A DNA stretch of 51,139 bases. Source: Clostridiales bacterium (GTDB taxonomy: Bacteria; Bacillota; Clostridia; DUPQ01). Below, one piece after another: positions 25,649 to 34,656 of the stretch. The stretch lies in contig JAGLDS010000001.1 of the NCBI GenBank assembly GCA_023145435.1, positions 1-51,139 of the forward strand. The letters are read 5' to 3'. Made by a program: the position numbers and the translations under genes. The notes beneath the pieces were generated by a model that was not told where the DNA came from, did not search any database, and saw nothing but the letters and a program-made list of their open reading frames with translations. The number at the start of each line of letters is the position of its first letter. The stretch's first letter is position 1.

Positions 25649-28600
25649 TTACCTCATTTTTTTGCCAAAATTCCTTGTAAAGTTCTTAATAAAGTTTGTC
25701 GGAATAATATAGTCATCACAATGAGGCATTGCTCCTAAATATTGAAGTTCATTTAATAATTTATAATTTCTAATACATTCACTTAGTTTACTGATTCCTA
25801 AAACCGGTTGTAGACTATCGTATTTTGCAGAAAGAAGACTAGATAGAATGCATCCTGTAATATCACGGTCACTAGCAAATTGTTGTGAGTAAGAATTTAA
25901 TACATTGTCTCTGATTCCTGCTGGTAAATAAATACGCTTATTAATGATTTCATTTGATTCTAGGACACCGCCCTCGGTAAATAAAATATCGCTTTTCTCA
26001 TGTAGGCGTTTAATAGCGTCCTCTTTGTTGAAACAATGAGGACCAGAGTCATCAATAATCAAAGTACCTGGTTTAATTTTACTGATATCCAATATGTTTG
26101 GAACATTTGTTGCACCGACAATCATTGTTGCTTCATATACTTCATCTGGTAATGACGAGCCGTTTGAAATAGCAATCATAATATCATTTTCATAAGATAG
26201 ACGAGTTTCTATATGCTTTCTAAAATCGTACAAAAAGTCACTTCGTTGGTAGATGTCACATAGTGTAAGAGAAGCAGGATGTTCTAATACAGATAATAAC
26301 AATTTTGCTACTGAAGTTCCAACAGAGCCTAATCCGACAAAAGCAACTCGCTCATCAACAATAGTACGATTGCTATGTTTTAGAAGTCGTTCAATGGATA
26401 GTACAACAGAAGCTGCTGTTGTGGAGTGTCCTGTTGTGATTTTTGCACTGAGAGGTTCATTGCGAAGAACTTTTTCTAAATCATAGCCATATGATGTAGC
26501 AGAGGGGATTAGACCTGTTAATGAAACAACTTTTGCTCCTAGGTGATGTGCTATATTTATTGTTTGTTGACATAAGGAGATTAATGTTTTTTTATTACTA
26601 TATAAATCTCTACTTGAAATAGGTATGGCGAATAGGCCAATATTACCTTGAGCTGTTTCCATATAGTTGAATAATGTTGGCTCTTTATGAATAGCTAGTG
26701 TTTCAACAATATCCTCTGGGATATAGGTAATCGCAGCTGAATCAATTTTTGCTAGTTTATTTGTTTCAATTAGTTCTGCCAAAGGAGTTTTTTCGAAACA
26801 TATATGAGCGTTTGAAACTTTATATTTTTTATTTTTTGGTGTGAAATGGATTTTTTTCTTGTTTGTAGAAATTAAATGACTAAGAGTACGTATTGTTGGA
26901 TAATCATATATATTTTGAATTGATACAGTCATAGTATGTGTATATAAGAAAGATACCATTTGAATAGCTGCTAAGGAATCTCCTCCCATTTCAAAGAAAT
27001 CATCATCTATGCCAATAGAAGCTGATTTTAAAAGATCGCACCAAATGGTATGTAACAATTTCTCTGATTTATTACGAGGAGCAATTGTTTTTTTCTTAAA
27101 ATCTTTATGTGTGTTAGGTTTTGGTAACCGTTTTTTGTCAATTTTTCCACTTAAAGTTAAAGGGATATGGTCAATTTCTACAAAATAAGATGGAATCATA
27201 TACCGTGGTAGTGTTTCTTTTAAAGCATTTCTTAAAGAAGGTAGGGATATCTTTTCATCATATATTAAATATGCACATAAGTATTTGTTTTGATGATTAT
27301 CGTCAAAATCAATAACTACAACATCCTTTATTCCATTAAATCTGGCAATTGATTTTTCTATTTCTTGTAGTTCAACACGGTATCCATTTATTTTTATTTG
27401 CGAATCAAGTCTACAAATATATTCAATTTCACCTTGAGAATACCATCGCGCATAATCACCTGTTTTATATAATTTTTCCTTTTTCATAAAGGGATTTTCA
27501 ACAAATTTTTCTTGTGTTAATTTATCATCATTTAAATAACCTCTTGATAAACACTCTCCGCCGATATACATTTCCCCTGGTACACCAATTGGAAGTAGAT
27601 TTTTATGTTTATCTAGAATATATATTTGAGTATTAGCAATAGGTTTTCCAATGTTAATTGTTCTTTTTAATTCTTTAAACGTTACACCAATAGTAGTTTC
27701 TGTAGGTCCATAACCATCAACGATTTTTGCATTAGTTTCTCTTCTGAGTTTTAAATATAGAGAGCCTGGAAATACTTCTCCACCAAGCATAATAACAGTA
27801 ATGTTTTGTAAAAAGGCACCATATGATTTTTCATTCATTAACATTTTCATCCTTGATGGTGTTGTTAGTATTTTATCGATGGTGTTTTCAACAATAAGCT
27901 TTTTTAGTTCTAGAGGATTGTTTTGCTGCATTTCATTTGCAAGGATAATACATGAACCTGTTAACCAAGAAGTAAAGTTTTCAAATACGAAAATGTCAAA
28001 AGTAGTAGAAGTTACGGATAATACTCGACTTTTATTTGTAAAATCTAATAAATCTTTAACACCATATATGAAGTTTATTAATGATTTATGTTCAATCATA
28101 ACACCTTTTGGATTACCTTCTGTACCCGAAGTATATATAGTGTAGATTAAATCATTAGGCGAATTATTATTTGGAAGATTACTTGTTTCGTAGTTTTTTA
28201 AATCTATCTGATCAACCTTGCAAATTTGATTACAACTAAGCTGATCTTTAGTAACTGATGAATGTGTTAATAGCATTTTGCTATTACTACTAACTAAAAT
28301 TCGATTTATTCTATCAACAGGATATTCAGGATTCATTGGTAAATATGAAGCTCCTGCTTTAATTATGCCCATTATAGTAATCATAAGTTCATGGGAACGA
28401 GGAATTAAAACACTAATTATATCGTTGGGACCAATACCATTTTCTCTTAGATACCTTGCTAGCATATTTGCTTTTTCATTAAACTGGCTATATGTTAACT
28501 GTTTACCTTCAAAAATAATACATGGAGCTAATGGAGCTTTTAATACTTGATCTTCAAATAAACTTTGAACTGTTTTATCTCTAGGATAAGATGTCTTTGT

Positions 28601-29950
28601 ATCATTAAAATTGTATAATATTTTCTCTTTTTCATTTTCAGAAATCATTTCGATATAAGGTAATTTTCTGGCAGGATTATCAATTGAGTGCCATAGTAAG
28701 CTAATTACATGAGCGTTTAAAAAATCAATTTCTTTTTCATAGAATAAATCAGTTAAATAATCATAGTCAATGATTATATCTCCATCACTTTCACGATCAT
28801 TGATGTGAATATTAAGTGATTCCATTTGATAACCACATTGATGCCATCTTCCTTCATGTTGATATTCACTTTCACTTTTAATGAATTTTGCATTCTGGTA
28901 TGAAATAACTACATCATATAATTTTTTAAAATCATTATGTTTTTCTCTAAGCTTTTGTAATAGGATAGTATAAGGATATTTTTGATGTTTTAATAATGAC
29001 ATCCATTGAGTATTGATTGTTTCTGCGAAAGTATTGTAATCTTGACTGTCGTCAATAGTTACTTTAATAGGAGCAGTACTGATAAACATACCATATGTAT
29101 TTTTATCTTTTACATTTGAACGATTTAATACAGGTGTTCCAAAAACAACTTCATCATCTCCACGTGTTCTATTAAAGTACAAAGCCATAGCACTTAAATA
29201 TAAGCTAAAAATAGATGTATTACTATTGCTACAATGCTGTCTGATTTTTTTAGCTAATTTATCTGGTAATATATATGTTTTTCTTTTTGCTTCTTTATTC
29301 TCATTTTCCATTTTTCGAGGTTTCAATGTTTTTAATTCAGGAATATTTTTATATTGTTCAAGCCAAAAAGTTTCATCCTTAATAAAACGATTAGACGCTA
29401 GATATTGTCGTTCTTTTTCAATGTAATCAAAATAAGATGGATTTTCAATTTCGTCAACTGTACCACCGTCTGTAATGGTTTTATAAAATGCCATAAAATC
29501 ATTACCAAAAGTAATAATAGTCCAAGCATCAGCAATTATATGATGGAATTTGATATAAAGAGCAACTGAGTGTTTGTTTGTTTTTAAGAAAGCGGCATAA
29601 AATAATTGGCTGTCTGTTTCATAAATGGGTTTTCTAGTCATTACTTCATCCCATTCATACATTTTTTTAATATCACCATTTGAAAAGTCAAAAACATCAA
29701 TAGGTTGATATTTATAAGGAACCATATATTGCTTTGGTTGACCTTTTATTTCTGTAATTCTAGTTCTAAAAGCAGAATTTTTTTGTATTGTATGATTTAA
29801 AGCTTTTTCCATAATGGCAAAATTAAGTGGGGCATTAATTTTTAATGTCGAAGATAAATTACCGATACTTATATTCGGATATAATTTTTCTAGATTCCAT
29901 ACGCCTCTTTGAGGATATGATAGGTCGTAGAAGTGCCTTTTTTCTTTCAC
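25649..29950 (-). CDS. One-module NRPS (C-A-T) fused to an acyl-ACP-reductase-like domain
   Basis: This is a 1433-residue synthetase. The condensation domain (1-430) has HHIIADA at 136-142. The adenylation domain (455-945) has YTSGTEGNPKG, GYGPTETT, the YKTGDYARW region and Lys936; Asp651 in FDIFVF suggests an alpha-amino acid. The carrier domain (960-1025) has Ser992 in GGDSL. Residues about 1070-1420 resemble cyanobacterial aldehyde-forming acyl-ACP reductase: GLIPSATSYG, TTGHSTTA and the NAD(P) motif VGLGSVGTSVA (1205-1215). The usual release domain is a thioesterase or SDR-type reductase. The reductase's known active Cys is not clearly conserved; Cys1306 lies nearby. An amino-acyl or acyl-amino aldehyde product is inferred. 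GTG start after AGAGGAAA; the kinase gene follows. Confidence 0.85.
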   Translation of the reverse strand: MKEKRHFYDLSYPQRGVWNLEKLYPNISIGNLSSTLKINAPLNFAIMEKALNHTIQKNSAFRTRITEIKGQPKQYMVPYKYQPIDVFDFSNGDIKKMYEWDEVMTRKPIYETDSQLFYAAFLKTNKHSVALYIKFHHIIADAWTIITFGNDFMAFYKTITDGGTVDEIENPSYFDYIEKERQYLASNRFIKDETFWLEQYKNIPELKTLKPRKMENENKEAKRKTYILPDKLAKKIRQHCSNSNTSIFSLYLSAMALYFNRTRGDDEVVFGTPVLNRSNVKDKNTYGMFISTAPIKVTIDDSQDYNTFAETINTQWMSLLKHQKYPYTILLQKLREKHNDFKKLYDVVISYQNAKFIKSESEYQHEGRWHQCGYQMESLNIHINDRESDGDIIIDYDYLTDLFYEKEIDFLNAHVISLLWHSIDNPARKLPYIEMISENEKEKILYNFNDTKTSYPRDKTVQSLFEDQVLKAPLAPCIIFEGKQLTYSQFNEKANMLARYLRENGIGPNDIISVLIPRSHELMITIMGIIKAGASYLPMNPEYPVDRINRILVSSNSKMLLTHSSVTKDQLSCNQICKVDQIDLKNYETSNLPNNNSPNDLIYTIYTSGTEGNPKGVMIEHKSLINFIYGVKDLLDFTNKSRVLSVTSTTFDIFVFENFTSWLTGSCIILANEMQQNNPLELKKLIVENTIDKILTTPSRMKMLMNEKSYGAFLQNITVIMLGGEVFPGSLYLKLRRETNAKIVDGYGPTETTIGVTFKELKRTINIGKPIANTQIYILDKHKNLLPIGVPGEMYIGGECLSRGYLNDDKLTQEKFVENPFMKKEKLYKTGDYARWYSQGEIEYICRLDSQIKINGYRVELQEIEKSIARFNGIKDVVVIDFDDNHQNKYLCAYLIYDEKISLPSLRNALKETLPRYMIPSYFVEIDHIPLTLSGKIDKKRLPKPNTHKDFKKKTIAPRNKSEKLLHTIWCDLLKSASIGIDDDFFEMGGDSLAAIQMVSFLYTHTMTVSIQNIYDYPTIRTLSHLISTNKKKIHFTPKNKKYKVSNAHICFEKTPLAELIETNKLAKIDSAAITYIPEDIVETLAIHKEPTLFNYMETAQGNIGLFAIPISSRDLYSNKKTLISLCQQTINIAHHLGAKVVSLTGLIPSATSYGYDLEKVLRNEPLSAKITTGHSTTAASVVLSIERLLKHSNRTIVDERVAFVGLGSVGTSVAKLLLSVLEHPASLTLCDIYQRSDFLYDFRKHIETRLSYENDIMIAISNGSSLPDEVYEATMIVGATNVPNILDISKIKPGTLIIDDSGPHCFNKEDAIKRLHEKSDILFTEGGVLESNEIINKRIYLPAGIRDNVLNSYSQQFASDRDITGCILSSLLSAKYDSLQPVLGISKLSECIRNYKLLNELQYLGAMPHCDDYIIPTNFIKNFTRNFGKKMR

Positions 29951-29988
29951 AGAAATTTCCTCTTTTGTACATTTATATTTTCACTAAC

Positions 29989-30017
29989 AGTATATGGCTT
30001 TTTGATGAATATTTCAA
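29989..30017 (-). promoter_or_regulatory. Promoter of the NRPS-kinase operon
   Basis: On the minus strand TTGAAA (30012-30017) and TATACT (29989-29994) are spaced by 17 bp, about 40 nt ahead of the NRPS GTG start. Two mismatches to consensus suggest moderate strength. Confidence 0.65.
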
Positions 30018-30170
30018 GGGATATATACGTAGTATCCATTAATTTACTGTATATTTATACGGTTTTATTGAAAAAATATAACTATTTGCTAAAATGTGTG
30101 TTTTATACACCTTGTGTGGAAGGGTCTTTGCTAAAATTTGATAGAATTACAACATACAAGGAGGCACATA

Positions 30171-30438
30171 ATGGCAGGAGTAAGGATGAAATATGATGAA
30201 GATTTCAAAAAGAATGTAGTGAGTTTAAGTTATGCTAGTACTAAAAGTGTGAGAGATATTGCATCAGAAGGATTAATATATATATGGGAGAAAGAAATAC
30301 ACTTCAGATGGAGATAAAACAAAGTATGCAACACTTGAGGAAGAGAACAAAGCTTTAAGATTGGAACTTGCAGAGTTGAAAATGGAACGAGATATGCTAA
30401 AAAAGGCAACAGCCTACTTTGCGAACCTAAACAAGTAA
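30171..30438 (+). pseudogene. IS3-family transposase orfA, broken
   Basis: ATG at 30171 after GGAGG starts the helix-turn-helix part (MKYDEDFKKNVVSLSY, then STKSVRDIASEG). The frame then jumps: the second half, ATLEEENKALRLELAELKME, then RDMLKKATAYFANLNK, is the leucine-zipper end in another frame. Part of the helix-turn-helix appears deleted. The product would be non-functional. Confidence 0.8.
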
Positions 30439-31123
30439 TTTATGAATTTGTAAATAAAAGTACTGATTATCCAATCGTGAAGTGGGCAGCATTCTTTAAA
30501 GTATCAACAAGTGGGTATTATGAATGGGTAAAAATTCTTAAGATAAGAAAAACAAAAGAAGAGGATTATGAAAAGAAGGTAATAAAAATATTTTTCTCAG
30601 GGGAATCAACATGTGGAGTTGATAGAGTATGTGGAAAAATGCGAGAAAAAGGGTATAAGGCTAGCTATAACAAAGTAAAACGTATCTTAGATAAGAACAA
30701 TTTACATTCAATTCATAAGAAGAAAAGAAGCCGAAGTCTTACTGATAGCAAAAAAGCACGAGGGGATGAGTATAATAATATAGTAAAAGATTTGGAGATA
30801 ACAGAACCGTTTCAAGTGGTAACAAGTGATATAAGTTAAATTCGCACTTTGACTACATATGTAAGATCAAAGATGTAAAAAGTGAAATAGTACTATCTTA
30901 TGCCATGTCTGATAGAATGAAAGCTGACCTAGTAGTTGAAACAATAAAAAAAGAAATAATACACTGGAAAAGTTATGGAACACGGAGAGAATTGAGACTA
31001 GAAATGTTTAAATACATAGAAGGGTTTTACAACACAAAAAGAATACAGAAAAGATTGGGTTATATTAGTCCAATGGAATGGTTGAAAAAGTGGCAAATTT
31101 CGAGAGAATTATTAGTTGCGTAG
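30439..31123 (+). pseudogene. IS3-family transposase orfB, internally deleted and frameshifted
   Basis: The 5' half reads as an IS3-type orfB (FFKVSTSGYYEW, CGVDRVCGKMREKGYKASYNKVKRI, FQVVTSDIS), where a stop follows in the DDE start region. The 3' half continues in another frame (DYICKIKDVKSEIVLSYAMSDRMKADLVVETIKK) and then skips directly to EIIHWKSY and the C-terminus YIEGFYNTKRIQKRLGYISPMEWL. The middle of the DDE integrase core, with at least one catalytic residue, is missing. The element is dead. Terminal inverted repeats could not be assigned with confidence. Confidence 0.85.
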
Positions 31124-31162
31124 TAAAATGTCCGGAAAAGTGTTGACTACCCAACACTTAGT

Positions 31163-31285
31163 ATGAATGGCCAGTCAAAAACTATCTATTTTCAAGGAGA
31201 AGATAGTGAAAAAGATGGAACCGCTCTAATTCTCATAGAAAAGATTAATAGAATATATCGTATGATTTATGAAAACCGACAATAA
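31163..31285 (+). CDS. 40-codon ORF after the IS remnant
   Basis: A short reading frame starts MNGQSKTIYFQGED and ends KINRIYRMIYENRQ. It has no convincing ribosome site and lies just past the dead transposase. It may be the surviving end of a gene cut by the insertion, or chance. No family is recognised. Confidence 0.2.
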   Translation: MNGQSKTIYFQGEDSEKDGTALILIEKINRIYRMIYENRQ

Positions 31286-31308
31286 TTACTATCATAATAA
31301 GTATAAAA

Positions 31309-33918
31309 CTAACCCTTAAATAACTTACTAAACAACTTAGAAATTTCAACCAAAGGTATTATGACAAATGAAGCAACGATAACTAAAATCCATTGATCTC
31401 CTGTTAAAGGAACAGTTCTAAATACACTATTAAGAGAGGGAATTATAACTACACTTACTTGTAGAACAGCTGAAAAGAGTACGGCTAAAAAGACATATCT
31501 ATTAGAAAAGAAATTACTCGTAAAAATACTTTTGCTTATACCACGAACATTAAAAACATGGAATAGTTGTATTAGGCCTAAGGTTAAAAATGCCATAGTA
31601 ATGGAAGTATCAACAGAGAAATGACTAATTGCATAGGCATAAACACCAAGGGTTATAATGGCTTGTAATATACCTTGAATAATAATATTTCTCCCTAAAA
31701 CACCTTTGAAAAGGTTTTCTCCTGGTTTTCTAGGTGGTTGTTCCATTATATCACTATCAGGTTTTTCCATGCCTAAGGCTAAAGCAGGAAATGAATCAGT
31801 AATTAAGTTAATCCATAAAATATGAATAGGAAATAAAAACTTCCAACTTAAGAAGGTAGCAATAAATAGGGTTAATACTTCTGCTGTATTAGCAGATAAG
31901 AGAAATTGTATTGCTTTTTGAATATTAGCATAGGTTTTTCTACCTTCTTTTACAGCTACAATAATAGTGGCAAAATTATCATCTGCTAAAATCATATCAG
32001 ATACACTTTTAGCCACATCTGTTCCGGTAATACCCATACCAATTCCTATATCTGCAGCTTTTAATGAAGGGGCATCATTTACACCATCACCTGTCATAGC
32101 TACAACTTTTCCATGTGATTTCCATGCTTGTACAATGCGAACTTTATGTTCAGGGGATACTCTGGCAAATACTGCGATTTGATGTACTTGATCCTCTAAT
32201 TGAGATTTTGTCATCTTATTTAATTCTTCTCCGGTAATAGCTCGTTGATTATCGTGTAATATACCTAGTTGCATAGCAATAGCGACTGCAGTGTCTTTAT
32301 GGTCACCTGTAATCATCACAGCTCTCATTCCAGCCTTTTTACAGGTTGTAATAGCTTGTTTAACTTCGTCTCTTGGCGGGTCAATCATTCCTTCAAGTCC
32401 CACAAAGATTAAATTGTTTTCAATATTTTCACTAGTTAAGTTTACAGGCTGTTTAATATGCTCTTGATATGCAAAAGCTAGTACTCGTAGTGCTCTAGAT
32501 GCCATTGTTTTGTTTGCTTGATGAATTTTTTCAATATCGCTATCTTTAAGTGAAATGATTTGTCCATTTACCAGTACTTTATTACATCTGGCGATTAAGA
32601 TATCAGGGGCACCCTTAACCAGAGCATGGTATTTTCCATCTATTTTATTAATAGTAGTCATTAATTTTCGATCAGAATCAAAAGGTAATTCATCTATTCT
32701 TTTAAATTGTTTTTCAAGCGTAGTTTTATCATGACCATAACTGCTTGCAAAAGTAACTAAAGCAGTTTCGGTGGGATCACCTATTAATTTGTTTTTTTTA
32801 CCATCTTTTGAAATTTTTGTATCATTACAAAGAGCCATAATATACATTAGTTTTTTCATATCATCAGCTGAGGGACTATTGTCTACAAAGTATAATTCTT
32901 TTACGGTCATTTGATTTAAAGTTAGTGTGCCTGTTTTATCAGAACAAATAATTTCTGTACTTCCTAAAGTCTCAACAGCCGGTAGTTTTCGAATAATAGC
33001 TTTTTGAGTTGACATTTTTTGCACACCAATCGCTAGTACAACTGTGACAATAGCAGGCAATCCCTCTGGAATAGCAGCTACAGCAATACTAACAGATACT
33101 AAAAACATTTCAACAAAATTACGGCCTTGTAATAATCCTGTAACAAGAATTATTGTAGCAGCAACCACTACAATAATACTTAATACTTTTCCTGTTTTGT
33201 TTAATTGTTTACTTAGTGGGGTTTCTGATGAAAGTGTATCATCTGTTATATAACTAGCAATCTTCCCAACTTCTGTATGCATTCCTGTTGCAATGACTAT
33301 GCCTAAGCCTCTTCCATAAGTAACTACACTGGAAGAATAGGCCATATTAACACGATCACCTATGGGTAAATTTTTATCTTCTAACTGTGTAATACTTTTA
33401 GTAACGGGAACAGATTCTCCAGTTAACGAGGATTCTTGAATTTGTAAACTAGCTACTTCTATTAATCGTAAATCAGCAGGGATATAATCACCGGTTTCTA
33501 AAATAACAATATCACCTACAACAATTTCTTCGCTTTTTATTTTTATAATATTGTTATCTCTTAAAACCTTTGAATAAGGTTTAGATAAGCTTTTTAAAGC
33601 ATCTAGTGCTTTTTCTGCTTTACTTTCTTGTACAATTCCCATAATAGCATTTAGTATAACTATTGCCATGATAATAAAAGAGTCAGTTAACTCTCCTAAA
33701 ATTCCAGCTATTATTGCAGCAACAATTAGAACGACAATCATTACATCTTTAAACTGAGCTAATATTTTATGAAAAATGGTTTTTTTCTTGCCTTCATCTA
33801 AAGCATTTGGACCATTCAAGATTAGTAATTTAGTAGCTTGCTTAACAGTTAAACCTTCTATGGAAGAATCACATTCTTTAATAGTATTTTTTATTGATTG
33901 AGTATGATAGTAGTTCAT
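31309..33918 (-). CDS. P-type calcium-transporting ATPase (type IIA)
   Basis: This is an 869-residue cation pump of the PacL/LMCA1 type. Motifs are TGES (166-169), phosphorylated Asp327 in CSDKTGTLT, the TM4 motif AAIPEGLP (calcium pumps have PEGL), MITGDH, and MTGDGVNDAPSLKAADIGIGM. TM6 has NLITDSFPALALGME. It uses ATP to export Ca2+, possibly Mn2+. It is complete at both ends with a GGAGAAAACA ribosome site, and lies 53 nt from the HAD gene on the same strand. Confidence 0.93.
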   Translation of the reverse strand: MNYYHTQSIKNTIKECDSSIEGLTVKQATKLLILNGPNALDEGKKKTIFHKILAQFKDVMIVVLIVAAIIAGILGELTDSFIIMAIVILNAIMGIVQESKAEKALDALKSLSKPYSKVLRDNNIIKIKSEEIVVGDIVILETGDYIPADLRLIEVASLQIQESSLTGESVPVTKSITQLEDKNLPIGDRVNMAYSSSVVTYGRGLGIVIATGMHTEVGKIASYITDDTLSSETPLSKQLNKTGKVLSIIVVVAATIILVTGLLQGRNFVEMFLVSVSIAVAAIPEGLPAIVTVVLAIGVQKMSTQKAIIRKLPAVETLGSTEIICSDKTGTLTLNQMTVKELYFVDNSPSADDMKKLMYIMALCNDTKISKDGKKNKLIGDPTETALVTFASSYGHDKTTLEKQFKRIDELPFDSDRKLMTTINKIDGKYHALVKGAPDILIARCNKVLVNGQIISLKDSDIEKIHQANKTMASRALRVLAFAYQEHIKQPVNLTSENIENNLIFVGLEGMIDPPRDEVKQAITTCKKAGMRAVMITGDHKDTAVAIAMQLGILHDNQRAITGEELNKMTKSQLEDQVHQIAVFARVSPEHKVRIVQAWKSHGKVVAMTGDGVNDAPSLKAADIGIGMGITGTDVAKSVSDMILADDNFATIIVAVKEGRKTYANIQKAIQFLLSANTAEVLTLFIATFLSWKFLFPIHILWINLITDSFPALALGMEKPDSDIMEQPPRKPGENLFKGVLGRNIIIQGILQAIITLGVYAYAISHFSVDTSITMAFLTLGLIQLFHVFNVRGISKSIFTSNFFSNRYVFLAVLFSAVLQVSVVIIPSLNSVFRTVPLTGDQWILVIVASFVIIPLVEISKLFSKLFKG

Positions 33919-33970
33919 TGTTTTCTCCGTAGTTTCTTAATTGATAGGTTATTCGAGTAAATCTTATCAC

Positions 33971-34579
33971 TTATTCTAGTGGGAATGCGGTGAAATCTGT
34001 GATTTCAAAATCTGCTATTACGTTAATTGACAATTGGTGAGAATTAAAGTAGCAAGATTGAATGCCAGCATTTTTGGCACATTTTATATCTATTTCTCTA
34101 TCTCCAATATAGATGGTGTGTTCTTTTACTAATTTATACTTATCAATAAGGTAAAACAAGGCGTCTGGTTGTGGTTTTCTTGCATAACCATTTTCTCTTG
34201 TTAAAATTTCAGAAAAGTAAGGTAGTAACCCCCAGTGTGATAAATATTTAAAAGTAGAATTACCACGATGAGTAAAAATAAAATGTTTCCCTTTAAAATT
34301 ATTTAGTATTTCCATAACTTCAGGAAAGGGTTTTAGAAAATCTGGATTCATTTGCTCATCTAGCTCTGAGAACTTTTTTCTAAGTTTATCTAAATCAAGA
34401 TTATGCTTTTTTACATATACTTGATAAGTATGCCATAGGGATTGATGTAGATTGGATAGGATGTCATCAGTACTTTCATCTACACCAAAGTGTGCTAAAG
34501 TATTTTTAAAGATAGTAGATATTTGAGGATAAGTGTTGAAAAGTGTTCCATCAAAATCCCAGATAATGTCTTTGATCAA
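33971..34579 (-). CDS. HAD-superfamily phosphatase (Gph/YbiV-like, subfamily IA)
   Basis: This is a 202-residue HAD hydrolase with motif I WDFDGTLFNT, motif II FTHRGNS, and motif III/IV KPQPDALFYLIDKY and IYIGDREIDIKCAKNAG. The alpha-helical cap is typical of phosphoglycolate or sugar phosphatases. Start is TTG after TAGGAAATTTCA. It is divergent from the aconitase-type gene. Substrate unknown. Confidence 0.85.
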   Translation of the reverse strand: MIKDIIWDFDGTLFNTYPQISTIFKNTLAHFGVDESTDDILSNLHQSLWHTYQVYVKKHNLDLDKLRKKFSELDEQMNPDFLKPFPEVMEILNNFKGKHFIFTHRGNSTFKYLSHWGLLPYFSEILTRENGYARKPQPDALFYLIDKYKLVKEHTIYIGDREIDIKCAKNAGIQSCYFNSHQLSINVIADFEITDFTAFPLE

Positions 34580-34656
34580 TGAAATTTCCTACTTTCATTT
34601 TTTCTATTATGACTATATAATAGATTACACTAAAAAACAAGAAAAGAGGCATACCC

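Noticed and set aside
25649-29950. Predicting the exact amino acid loaded by the NRPS from the pocket residues.
   Set aside because: The by-eye code (D-I-F-L-I-L-G-I-G-K) is approximate and matches no specificity I am sure of.
30090-31160. Terminal inverted repeats of the IS3 remnant.
   Set aside because: The right end (TGTTGGGTAGTCAACAC, reverse strand) and the left flank match only in scattered positions, so element ends could not be set.
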